Shown: piece after piece, positions 1 through 5,969 of the stretch
How positions within the stretch are numbered: the stretch's first letter is position 1
How the letters are laid out: every line of letters begins with the position of its first letter
From: a bacterium
GTDB taxonomy: Bacteria; Bacillota_I; Bacilli_A; RF39; UBA660
Length of the DNA stretch: 23,573 nt
Assembly (NCBI GenBank): GCA_029007415.1
Contig: JAQXHT010000112.1
Coordinates: 1 to 23,573 of the forward strand
Direction of reading: 5' to 3'
The notes under the pieces: generated by a model
Seen by the model: the letters and a program-made list of their open reading frames with translations, nothing else
What the model was told of the DNA's origin: nothing
Databases searched by the model: none
Translations under genes and position numbers: made by a program

Positions 1-284
1 GTAGGAAATGCTACTTTGTTTTGATAAGAGTATAAATCTTGTAATGCTACTTTATGTTCTTTAGCATAATTTTTTAATCTTTTAAAATCCTCTAAAACAG
101 TTTCATCTTGTAATGCTTCTGGATAAACATTAATAAGTAGATTAAATTGTGTCATTAATCCTTGTAACTCTTCTAACTTAAACATTGTTCCAAAAGTTCC
201 AATAGTACAATTTTTTGGAATATTATCGTTCCAATCAATCATTTGACTTTCATTGTTTGCAAAGTTTGTAATCCTTTTAATCAT
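1..284 (-). CDS. Hypothetical protein, 5' part only
   Basis: The gene is read on the minus strand from an ATG at 284-282 and runs off the left edge, so only the first 94 codons are present. An AAAGGGG ribosome binding site lies about 6 bases before the ATG, and a good promoter lies further upstream. The visible protein starts MIKRITNFANNESQMIDW and is mostly polar and helical in character (for example the EELQGLMTQFNLLINVYPE stretch). It shows no signal peptide, membrane segment or recognisable catalytic motif. I do not recognise the family. It is divergent from the wall-hydrolase gene at 417. The open frame, binding site and promoter make it a likely real gene, but its function cannot be stated. 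Confidence 0.7.
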   Translation of the reverse strand, partial: MIKRITNFANNESQMIDWNDNIPKNCTIGTFGTMFKLEELQGLMTQFNLLINVYPEALQDETVLEDFKRLKNYAKEHKVALQDLYSYQNKVAFP

Positions 285-314
285 AAATTTATCCCCTTTA
301 TTTGCGTGATGTAT

Positions 315-343
315 ATAATACCATAAAATGGTTAAAAAAGCAA
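315..343 (-). promoter_or_regulatory. Promoter for the minus-strand hypothetical gene
   Basis: On the minus strand a -35 TTGCTT (343-338) and a -10 TATTAT (320-315) are separated by 17 bases, about 30 bases before the ATG at 284. It is divergent from the plus-strand promoter at 359-388. Confidence 0.65.
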
Positions 344-358
344 AAGAAAATAGCTCGA

Positions 359-388
359 TTTGACAAAAGTATACATATTTGCTACAAT
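359..388 (+). promoter_or_regulatory. Promoter for the glucosaminidase-like gene
   Basis: A perfect -35 TTGACA (359-364) and a -10 TACAAT (383-388) are separated by 18 bases. Transcription would start near 395, which rules out the upstream TTG at 393 as start codon and supports the ATG at 417. Confidence 0.8.
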
Positions 389-416
389 ATAATTGTTCTT
401 ATTTGAAGGAGGAACT

Positions 417-1172
417 ATGAAAAAAGCGAGTAAGGTTAGCCTGTCACTTGGTTTATTGGGAGTTTCAATGATAGGAGCCTCTATATTTTTACAATATAGG
501 TCTTTTCAAATGGAAAAGGAAAAAAGTGTAATTTATGAAAAAGTTACTATGAAGGATTTATCTTCTGGTACGATAGAAAAAGTAAGTAAAAAAGAAACAA
601 ATACAACAGAAAGTAATACAGATACAATAGAAGAAACAGTAAGTGATCCTTTAGCGACAACAACGGAAACTCCTACTGAAGAGGTAGAAGTTCAAGATGA
701 AGTTAAAGAAATAACTACTTATGAAGACGTTTCAACTACACCAGTAGAGGAAATTGTCTATGATGGTCTGACTTTAAACCAATTAGCCGAAAAGTTAAAT
801 AGAAGTTTAAAATCAACAATTGCTGGTAAGGGATATTTAATTGCTAGTTATTCACTACAATTAGGTGTTGACCCATATTTAGCAACAGCCATCATTTTAC
901 ACGAGACTGGTTGTAATAGTGGAACTTGTAGTAATTTAGTTCGTAGCTGTAATAATGTAGGAGGGCAAAAAGGTGGACCATCTTGTGGTGGTGGAAGCTA
1001 TAAAGCTTATCCAACCCTTGATGAAGGAATTATGGGTTATATTGATAACTTATATAAAAACTATGTCTCTAAAGGCCTAACTACAGCAGAAGCTATGGGA
1101 CCTAAATATGCAGCTAGTACCACTTGGGCTAGTCAAGTTAACAATTATATCGCGTTAGTAAAAAATAAATAA
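417..1172 (+). CDS. Membrane-anchored glucosaminidase-like cell wall hydrolase
   Basis: The protein has 251 residues. The start is the ATG at 417, placed by AAGGAGG at 406-412. Residues about 6-26 form a hydrophobic N-terminal anchor or signal. Residues about 40-115 are a Thr/Glu-rich linker, as in exported wall proteins. Residues about 118-251 resemble the glucosaminidase/lysozyme-like fold (PF01832 type). In it GVDPYLATAIILHETG places the probable catalytic acid at E163, followed by NNVGGQKG and the repeated YP.LDEGI/GYIDNLY features of that family. Four Cys residues lie in the domain (C165, C170 and two more downstream) and could form disulfides outside the cell. The likely role is cleavage of peptidoglycan glycan strands at the outer membrane face. 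It is transcribed alone, with its own promoter and a terminator directly downstream. The family call is by motif only, and the exact bond cut is not determined. Confidence 0.78.
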   Translation: MKKASKVSLSLGLLGVSMIGASIFLQYRSFQMEKEKSVIYEKVTMKDLSSGTIEKVSKKETNTTESNTDTIEETVSDPLATTTETPTEEVEVQDEVKEITTYEDVSTTPVEEIVYDGLTLNQLAEKLNRSLKSTIAGKGYLIASYSLQLGVDPYLATAIILHETGCNSGTCSNLVRSCNNVGGQKGGPSCGGGSYKAYPTLDEGIMGYIDNLYKNYVSKGLTTAEAMGPKYAASTTWASQVNNYIALVKNK

Positions 1173-1183
1173 GAATATAATAG

Positions 1184-1208
1184 CAGGTAGGGTAGCCTAT
1201 CTGTTTTT
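1184..1208 (+). terminator. Intrinsic terminator of the wall hydrolase gene
   Basis: CAGGTAGG (1184-1191) pairs with CCTATCTG (1196-1203), with one G-T wobble and a GTAG loop. TTTTT follows directly. Confidence 0.8.
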
Positions 1209-1218
1209 GATTATAAAA

Positions 1219-1273
1219 ATATGTTAAAAAAATTGCAAAAATTTAACACGTTTGTTGTATATGTTAAAAAAAT
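1219..1273 (+). promoter_or_regulatory. Alternating TGTTAAA repeats, candidate operator before fic
   Basis: The 15-mer ATATGTTAAAAAAAT occurs at 1219-1233 and again at 1259-1273. An inverted TTTAACA lies midway at 1242-1248. The three 7-mers (1222-1228, 1242-1248, 1262-1268) alternate in orientation with centres exactly 20 bp apart. The last one sits between the proposed -35 and -10 of the Fic gene, where a repressor would block transcription. Operator function is inference. Confidence 0.5.
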
Positions 1274-1283
1274 AGTGTAATAT
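1255..1283 (+). promoter_or_regulatory. Probable fic promoter
   Basis: TTGTAT (1255-1260) and TAATAT (1278-1283) are separated by 17 bases. The spacer contains the third TGTTAAA element. Another -10 choice is TATTAT at 1281-1286. Confidence 0.5.
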
Positions 1284-1304
1284 TATACATAAGGAGTTGA
1301 TAAT

Positions 1305-2360
1305 ATGAAATCATTACCATTCAAAGAGTATAATTTAAAGACATCTAAAATAATGGAAGCATTAAACGAAGCATCAAGATCACTTGCAGAATTAAAAGGA
1401 TTTGCTAATTCAATTTCAAATCAACATATACTTATTAACGCAATAACTATTAATGAAGCAAAAGATAGTAGCGCAATAGAAAATATTGTTACAACTCATG
1501 ATAGTATTTATAAGGTACTAACAGAAAGTGGCTTTAAAGAAGAAGCCGCTAAAGAAGTTGTTGATTATAGAAGTGCTATTTGGCATGGTTATGAAATTAT
1601 CAAGGAAAAAAGATTTATATCAACAAATATACTAGTAGAATTACAATCAATGATAGAACCTAATAAGTCTGGTGTAAGAAAAACTGCAGGAACAAATTTA
1701 GTAAACAGTGTTACTGGAAAAATAATATATACACCACCGCAAAGTGAAATGGAAATTAGAAATTTACTTAAAAATTTAGAAGATTATATTAATAATACTG
1801 ATGATGAAACGGATCCATTAATAAAAATGGCTTTGATACATTATCAATTTGAGAGTATTCATCCATTTTATGATGGAAATGGACGAACTGGTCGAATATT
1901 AAATGTTTTATATTTAGTATTAAATAATTTGTTAGATAGTCCAATACTTTATTTAAGTAATTATATTAATAAAAATAAAAGCGATTATTACAGACTATTT
2001 ACTGAGTTTAGAGAAAATAATAATTATGAAGGATGGATTATATATATTCTTAAAGGTATAGAGGAAACTTCAAAAAATACAATAGAACTAATAAAAAAAA
2101 TACAAGAAGAAATGTCGTCTTATAAAAATGAATTTATAAAGAAATTACCAAAGATTTATTCAGATGAACTTCTTGATTCATTATTTTTTGAAGTCTACAC
2201 AAGAATAAATTATATTGAAAGTAGATGCGACGTAACAAGACAAACTGCAACTACATATTTAAATCAACTAGTAGATGCTGGCTTACTTGAATATGAAAAA
2301 GTTGGAAGAGAGAGTATATATAAGAATGTTAGACTAATAAATCTACTAAGAAAATTTTAA
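1305..2360 (+). CDS. Fic family protein (AMPylase type) with C-terminal winged helix
   Basis: The protein has 351 residues, with AAGGAG at 1291-1296 before the ATG. The complete Fic core motif HPFYDGNGRTGR is at residues 186-197, with catalytic H186. The phosphate-binding and Arg positions are intact, so transfer of AMP (or another nucleotide moiety) to a target hydroxyl is expected. SSAIEN at residues 55-60 fits the (S/T)xxxE(G/N) inhibitory-helix motif. This makes it a class II Fic protein, in which the motif lies on the N-terminal side and the Glu blocks productive ATP binding. Residues about 290-345 (RINYIESRCDVTRQTATTYL, then a wing-like LLEYEKVGRES) resemble a winged helix DNA-binding domain. 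It is transcribed alone, with a strong terminator after it. The repeat-rich promoter and the winged helix together suggest autoregulation (inference). The target protein is unknown. Confidence 0.9.
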   Translation: MKSLPFKEYNLKTSKIMEALNEASRSLAELKGFANSISNQHILINAITINEAKDSSAIENIVTTHDSIYKVLTESGFKEEAAKEVVDYRSAIWHGYEIIKEKRFISTNILVELQSMIEPNKSGVRKTAGTNLVNSVTGKIIYTPPQSEMEIRNLLKNLEDYINNTDDETDPLIKMALIHYQFESIHPFYDGNGRTGRILNVLYLVLNNLLDSPILYLSNYINKNKSDYYRLFTEFRENNNYEGWIIYILKGIEETSKNTIELIKKIQEEMSSYKNEFIKKLPKIYSDELLDSLFFEVYTRINYIESRCDVTRQTATTYLNQLVDAGLLEYEKVGRESIYKNVRLINLLRKF

Positions 2361-2372
2361 TAATCAACAAGT

Positions 2373-2416
2373 AAACTGTTAAGAAAATAAACAACTTCAT
2401 AACAGTTTATTTTTTG
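2373..2416 (+). terminator. Intrinsic terminator after fic
   Basis: TAAACTGTTA (2373-2382) pairs perfectly with TAACAGTTTA (2401-2410) across an 18-base loop, followed by TTTTTT (2411-2416). Confidence 0.8.
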
Positions 2417-2486
2417 TCAAATTTTAGAGAATTATTCCTAAGATACTAACTCTTAATATTACATACCATTTATTAGGAGGGAATCT

Positions 2487-5105
2487 ATGGAAAAAATTAA
2501 AATAGATGGATTAAGTAAAGAAGAAGTTATTAGAGCAAGAGAAAAATATGGAAGTAATGCTTTAGAGACAATTCATAGAGATACCTTTTTTAAACAGTTA
2601 CTAAGAAGTTTAGGTGACCCCATAATTCGTATTTTACTGATAGCATTAGGAATAAAAACTATCTTTTTGATAAAGGATTTTGATTGGTATGAAACAGTTG
2701 GAATAGCAATTGCTATTTTTTTAGCTTCTTTCATTTCAACACTTTCTGAGTATGGTAGTGAAAAAGCTTTTGATAAATTGCAACAAGAAGCTGCTAAAAC
2801 TAAGGTGAAAGTTAAAAGATTTGAAGGAATACTTACTATTCCTCTTGAAGAAATAGTAGTAGGAGATATCGTTCTTTTAGAGTATGGAGAAAAAATACCA
2901 GCTGATGGGGTGTTATTAACTGGTAGTTTAACAATAGATGAGTCATCAATAACAGGAGAAAGTAAAGAAATTTATAAATATCCTTTTAAAACTGGAACAG
3001 ACCTGAAAGAGACTAACCAATTATTTAGAGGAAGTGTCATTTATCAGGGAACTGGTAAGATGTTGGTAACTAAAGTTGGAGTTAATACTTTTTATGGAAA
3101 GATAGCCAAAGAATTACAAGATGTTCAACCAGAAAGTCCCTTAAAGTCAAGACTAAGACACTTGGCTACTATTATCAGTCGAATAGGTTATTGTTCTGCC
3201 TTTTTTGTAGCACTATCATATCTATTTTTTTCTATCGTTATTAATAATCAATTTGATATAAATAAAATAATCATTTATTGTAGTGATTTGTCATTACTTT
3301 TTGCTCATCTTTTATATGCTTTAACACTAGCAGTAACAATGATAGTAGTATCAGTGCCAGAAGGTTTACCGATGATGATAACTTTAGTATTATCTAGTAA
3401 TATGAAAAGAATGCTTAAAGATAATATCTTAGTTAGAAAACTAGTAGGAATTGAAACATCAGGGAGTTTAAATATTTTATTTACTGACAAAACAGGAACT
3501 CTTACTAAAGGTGAACTTGAAGTAGTAGGAGCAATACTTGGTGATGGCAGAGTTGTGAACAGTAATAAAGAATTAATTAGTTATAAGAAATATCTAAAAG
3601 TATTAGATGAATCTTTAATTCAAAATAATAGTTGCAGCTATGATAAAACTAAGAATAAATTTATCGGTGGAAATGCTACTGATCAAGCTTGTGTTAACTT
3701 TATTTATAATAAGAAACCTATCATTCTACCAAAGCTAAAAGAAAAACCATTTAATAGTAAAGATAAATATTCAAAAGTAACAGTTAATGATAATGGAAAT
3801 ATTACTTATATTAAAGGAAGTCCCGAGTTACTATTAAAGAAGTGTAACAAATATTTATCACTTGATGGAATGGAGATAAGATTTAGTTCTTCTTCACTTT
3901 GGAAAAGATTAGAAGAGTACACAAGGCTTGGTATTAGAGTAATTTTAACTGGTTATAGTAGAAATGATGGAACTGATATTGTACTTCTTTCTCTTTTATT
4001 GATTAAAGATGAGTTAAGAAAAGAGAGTAAAGGAGCAGTTAATATAGTGAGAAAAGCCGGGGTTCAGGTGGTAATGATTACGGGTGATAACAAAGAAACG
4101 GCTACTTCTATTGCTAAAGAAACAGGAATAATAAGTAGTAATACAGATTTAGTGCTTACTAGTAGTGACATGGCACAGATGTCCGATGCTGAATTAAAGA
4201 AAAAACTACCTAATCTAAGAGTAGTAGCAAGAGCTCTTCCACAAGATAAAAGTAGGTTAGTAAGAATCTCTGAAGAAGAAAATTTAGTAGTGGGAATGAC
4301 TGGCGATGGAGTAAATGATGCTCCAGCACTTAAGAAAGCAGATGTTGGTTTTGCGATGAATAGTGGAACAGAAGTTGCTAAAGAAGCTAGTGACATTATT
4401 CTTTTAGATAATAATTTTTATTCTATTACTAAAGCTATTCTTTATGGAAGAACAATCTTTAAAAGTATTAGAAAATTCATTATTTTTCAACTGACAGTTA
4501 ATTTTTGTGCCGTTTTCTTATCAATTATTGGTCCTTTTATCGGTGTAGCTACACCTGTAACAGTTATTCAAATGTTATGGATTAATATGGTTATGGATAC
4601 CTTAGCAGGAATTGCCTTTTCTTATGAAGCTCCACTTAGTGAATATATGGAGGAGAAACCTAAAGATAGATATGAACCAATTTTAAATAATTATATGATA
4701 CACGAAATAGTTTTTATTGGTGTTTATTCTTCTTTACTTTGTATTTTCTTTTTGAAAAGTCCTTATATTCATTCCTTTTTTAGAGATGATATTAATGATA
4801 AATATTTTTTAACTGCTTTCTTTGGTTTATTTATTTTTGTAAGTATCTTTAACAGTTTTAATGCCAGAACCTCTAGACTTAATATTTTTGCTAATCTATT
4901 TAAAAATAAAATGTTTATGGTAGTAATACTTTTCATTGCTGTTGTGCAGTTTGTTCTTATTTATTATGGTGGTGAATTATTTAGAACTGTTGGCCTTAGT
5001 TTCAAAGAGATAGAAATTATGCTTTTATGTGCTTTTTCAGTTATTCCAGTTGAGTTATTTCGAAAAATATATCTAAAGAAAAATAATAAGTTGGGACACG
5101 TTTAA
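2487..5105 (+). CDS. Ca2+-transporting P-type ATPase (PMCA-like)
   Basis: The protein has 872 residues, a usual length for the P2 class, and starts at an ATG 5 bases after AGGAGGG (2475-2481). In order it shows an N-terminal cation-ATPase domain, actuator TGES (156-159), PEGLP in M4 (291-295), phosphorylation site DKTGT (D334), nucleotide-binding KGSPE (443-447), hinge TGDGVNDAP (605-613), and about six C-terminal helices. PEGLP is typical of Ca2+ pumps. LWINMVMDTLAG in M6 gives N700 and D704, the N..xxD arrangement of plasma-membrane-type Ca2+ pumps with a single Ca2+ site. The nucleotide domain is short. The expected role is ATP-driven Ca2+ export across the cell membrane. Mn2+ or another cation cannot be excluded from sequence. 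A possible -10 TAATAT lies at 2455-2460 without a clear -35, and no classical terminator follows the stop. The gene ends 9 bp before the peptide array. Confidence 0.88.
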   Translation: MEKIKIDGLSKEEVIRAREKYGSNALETIHRDTFFKQLLRSLGDPIIRILLIALGIKTIFLIKDFDWYETVGIAIAIFLASFISTLSEYGSEKAFDKLQQEAAKTKVKVKRFEGILTIPLEEIVVGDIVLLEYGEKIPADGVLLTGSLTIDESSITGESKEIYKYPFKTGTDLKETNQLFRGSVIYQGTGKMLVTKVGVNTFYGKIAKELQDVQPESPLKSRLRHLATIISRIGYCSAFFVALSYLFFSIVINNQFDINKIIIYCSDLSLLFAHLLYALTLAVTMIVVSVPEGLPMMITLVLSSNMKRMLKDNILVRKLVGIETSGSLNILFTDKTGTLTKGELEVVGAILGDGRVVNSNKELISYKKYLKVLDESLIQNNSCSYDKTKNKFIGGNATDQACVNFIYNKKPIILPKLKEKPFNSKDKYSKVTVNDNGNITYIKGSPELLLKKCNKYLSLDGMEIRFSSSSLWKRLEEYTRLGIRVILTGYSRNDGTDIVLLSLLLIKDELRKESKGAVNIVRKAGVQVVMITGDNKETATSIAKETGIISSNTDLVLTSSDMAQMSDAELKKKLPNLRVVARALPQDKSRLVRISEEENLVVGMTGDGVNDAPALKKADVGFAMNSGTEVAKEASDIILLDNNFYSITKAILYGRTIFKSIRKFIIFQLTVNFCAVFLSIIGPFIGVATPVTVIQMLWINMVMDTLAGIAFSYEAPLSEYMEEKPKDRYEPILNNYMIHEIVFIGVYSSLLCIFFLKSPYIHSFFRDDINDKYFLTAFFGLFIFVSIFNSFNARTSRLNIFANLFKNKMFMVVILFIAVVQFVLIYYGGELFRTVGLSFKEIEIMLLCAFSVIPVELFRKIYLKKNNKLGHV

Positions 5106-5145
5106 AAAATCAACTTTTCTCGTACTATTATTTGTCCTTGTTCTA

Positions 5146-5174
5146 TTGTTATCTATTCTTATATCTGTTACTAT
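5146..5174 (+). promoter_or_regulatory. Unit 1 toxin promoter
   Basis: TTGTTA (5146-5151) and TACTAT (5169-5174) are separated by 17 bases. This places the RNA start at about 5181, at the beginning of the GGATACATTTGA fold-back arm. Confidence 0.65.
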
Positions 5175-5207
5175 TAATTCGGATACATTTGAAATATCAG
5201 GTGCTTT

Positions 5208-5239
5208 CCCTTCTATAAAATTTTAATTAAATAGAAGGG
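5208..5239 (+). promoter_or_regulatory. Unit 1 hairpin occluding the ribosome binding site
   Basis: CCCTTCTAT (5208-5216) is perfectly complementary to ATAGAAGGG (5231-5239), with a 14-base loop. The 3' arm covers the first part of the binding site AAGGGTGGTGAT of the peptide gene. Translation would require opening of the stem. Confidence 0.7.
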
Positions 5240-5250
5240 TGGTGATATGT

Positions 5251-5322
5251 ATGACAAAAAATCAAACTTTTGTTATCATGTTGCTGCTATTTGTAGTAAT
5301 ATTTATAATATTATTCAAATAA
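5251..5322 (+). CDS. Unit 1 small hydrophobic peptide, candidate type I toxin
   Basis: The peptide has 23 residues. It begins MTKNQT, residues 7-22 are all hydrophobic (one membrane helix), and it ends in K23. The GGTGG core of the binding site is 8 bases before this ATG, an optimal spacing. An overlapping out-of-frame ATG at 5247 is only 4 bases away and is less likely to be used. Compared with the unit 2 copy, the substitutions in this frame are silent or conservative (T/S, I/M, I/L). Size, membrane helix, occluded binding site and a convergent antisense RNA are the hallmarks of type I toxins such as the TxpA, BsrG, Fst, Hok and AapA groups. I see no direct sequence match to any of these. 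The predicted action is membrane damage when over-made. Toxicity is inference; the gene structure is seen. Confidence 0.75.
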   Translation: MTKNQTFVIMLLLFVVIFIILFK

Positions 5323-5362
5323 AAAAAGACACCTGATTCAACTTATGTTGAATTCGGGTGTC
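5321..5362 (-). terminator. Unit 1 antisense RNA terminator
   Basis: On the minus strand a hairpin (5362-5328) with GACACC against GGTGTC and TTCAAC against GTTGAA, an ATAA loop and one bulge, is followed directly by TTTTTTT. The plus strand has no T run next to it, so it serves the antisense RNA. Confidence 0.8.
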
Positions 5363-5442
5363 AAACACAAAATTTTTTGGGAAACACCTGATTATGCCAA
5401 ATCAAATGTATCCTTTTTTATTATATGAAGTTTCCTTCATCT
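5321..5442 (-). ncRNA. Unit 1 antisense RNA, candidate antitoxin
   Basis: This is a predicted minus-strand RNA of about 120 bases, from about 5442 to the T run complementary to 5321-5327. Its 5' end is a hairpin ATGAAG-GAAA-CTTCAT (5440-5425) with a GNRA-type loop, which would stabilise it. Its 3' end is the terminator hairpin. It is fully complementary to the toxin mRNA 3' UTR, from the stop codon to the presumed mRNA end. It also carries GGATACATTTGA and ATCAGGTGTTTCCC (5413-5379), a near copy of the toxin mRNA's own leader. No protein is evident. Confidence 0.65.
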
Positions 5443-5448
5443 AGATAC

Positions 5449-5477
5449 ATCTTACCACAGAAATTATCTAATAACAA
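5449..5477 (-). promoter_or_regulatory. Unit 1 antisense RNA promoter
   Basis: On the minus strand TTGTTA (5477-5472), a 17-base spacer and TAAGAT (5454-5449) preceded by TGG give an extended -10. It is repeated exactly in unit 2 and retained in unit 4. Confidence 0.7.
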
Positions 5478-5549
5478 TGTATCATTTCTAAAAAAATTGT
5501 GTAAGTAAAAGTTCGTGATTTTCTCGTGCTATTATTTACTCTTGTTCTA

Positions 5550-5578
5550 TTGTTATCTATTCTTATATCTGTTACTAT
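5550..5578 (+). promoter_or_regulatory. Unit 2 toxin promoter
   Basis: TTGTTA (5550-5555), 17 bases, TACTAT (5573-5578). It is identical to unit 1, with a predicted RNA start at about 5585. Confidence 0.65.
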
Positions 5579-5611
5579 TAATTCGGATACATTTGAAATA
5601 TCAGGTGCTTT

Positions 5612-5643
5612 CCCTTCTATAAAATTTTAATTAAATAGAAGGG
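5612..5643 (+). promoter_or_regulatory. Unit 2 hairpin occluding the ribosome binding site
   Basis: CCCTTCTAT (5612-5620) pairs with ATAGAAGGG (5635-5643), the same 9-bp stem and 14-base loop as in unit 1. Confidence 0.7.
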
Positions 5644-5654
5644 TGGTGATATGT

Positions 5655-5726
5655 ATGACAAAAAATCAAAGCTTTGTTATCATGTTGCTACTATTTGTAG
5701 TAATATTTATGTTACTATTCAAATAA
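5655..5726 (+). CDS. Unit 2 small hydrophobic peptide, candidate type I toxin
   Basis: This is a 23-residue paralogue of the unit 1 peptide, with the same start MTKNQ, the same hydrophobic residues 7-22 and the same final Lys. Differences are T6S, I19M and I20L, plus silent changes, which preserve a membrane helix. The binding site, leader hairpin and promoter are intact, so this copy looks as functional as unit 1. The out-of-frame ATG at 5651 opens a longer frame here than in unit 1 (it continues through the terminator hairpin). Its length is therefore not conserved between units, which argues against that frame being the product. Confidence 0.75.
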   Translation: MTKNQSFVIMLLLFVVIFMLLFK

Positions 5727-5765
5727 AAAAGACACCTGACTCAACTTATGTTGAATTCGGGTGTT
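5725..5765 (-). terminator. Unit 2 antisense RNA terminator
   Basis: The hairpin 5765-5731 is followed on the minus strand by TTTTTT. Relative to unit 1, a T-to-C change at 5740 stays pairable as G-U on the minus strand but becomes an A-C mismatch on the plus strand. This fits a role for the minus-strand RNA. Confidence 0.75.
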
Positions 5766-5846
5766 AAACAAAAGAAAATTTGGGAAACACTTGATTATGG
5801 ACAATCAAATGTATCCTTTTTTTATTATATGAAGTTTCCTTCATCT
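5725..5846 (-). ncRNA. Unit 2 antisense RNA, candidate antitoxin
   Basis: It is equivalent to the unit 1 antisense RNA, shifted by 404 bases: predicted start about 5846, 5' hairpin ATGAAG-GAAA-CTTCAT, leader-like GGATACATTTGA segment, and a terminator hairpin ending in a T run complementary to 5727-5730 and beyond. Length is about 120 bases. It differs from antisense 1 at several positions in the loop between the two complementary arms, which could limit cross-talk between units. Confidence 0.65.
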
Positions 5847-5852
5847 AGATAC

Positions 5853-5881
5853 ATCTTACCACAGAAATTATTTAATAACAA
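5853..5881 (-). promoter_or_regulatory. Unit 2 antisense RNA promoter
   Basis: On the minus strand TTGTTA (5881-5876), 17 bases, TAAGAT (5858-5853) with the upstream TGG. It is exactly 404 bases from the unit 1 promoter. Confidence 0.7.
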
Positions 5882-5936
5882 TGTATCATTTCTAAAAAAA
5901 TTGTGTAAGTAAAAGTTCGTGATTTTCTCGTACTAT

Positions 5937-5969
5937 TTTGTAATAATATTTACGTTACTATTCAAATAA
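5937..5969 (+). pseudogene. Unit 3 toxin relic (C-terminal codons only)
   Basis: Only the last codons remain (reading FVIIFTLLFK then TAA). The promoter, leader, binding site and start are missing. The break lies at TACTATT, a 7-mer that occurs both near the start of the intact unit and inside the toxin gene, so the loss looks like a deletion between short direct repeats. The terminator hairpin (5975-6010) and the 3' fold-back arm are still present. Confidence 0.75.

Larger units (their letters stand above)
5181..5413 (+). ncRNA. Unit 1 mRNA fold-back: 5' end complementary to 3' UTR
   Basis: The predicted leader 5181-5210 begins GGATACATTTGA and continues to ATCAGGTGCTTTCCC. The 3' UTR at 5379-5413 carries GGGAAACACCTGAT and TCAAATGTATCC. 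The two can form 12 + 14 base pairs with a small internal loop and one bulged C. A T run (5414-5419) directly after the 3' arm is the likely mRNA end, giving a transcript of about 240 bases with paired ends. The CCC at 5208-5210 belongs to both this pairing and the hairpin over the binding site. Confidence 0.6.
5585..5816 (+). ncRNA. Unit 2 mRNA fold-back: 5' end complementary to 3' UTR
   Basis: The leader 5585-5614 and the 3' UTR 5782-5816 keep the unit 1 pairing: GGATACATTTGA with TCAAATGTATCC, and ATCAGGTG.TTTCCC with GGGAAACACTTGAT. One G-C becomes G-U. The seven-T run at 5817-5823 follows the 3' arm as in unit 1. Confidence 0.6.

Noticed and set aside
3305..3490. Minus-strand open frame inside the P-type ATPase gene (a second one lies at 4064-4396).
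   Set aside because: They lie wholly within conserved coding sequence on the other strand, with no binding site or promoter; they are composition shadows.
5247..5333. An overlapping out-of-frame small reading frame beginning MYDKKSNFCYH in unit 1 (and at 5651 in unit 2).
   Set aside because: Its ATG is only 4 bases from the binding-site core. Its length differs between units, and substitutions between units are less conservative than in the MTKNQ frame.
5328..5362. The hairpin after the toxin stop as a plus-strand terminator.
   Set aside because: On the plus strand it is followed by AAACACAAAA. The T run is adjacent only on the minus strand, so it ends the antisense RNA.
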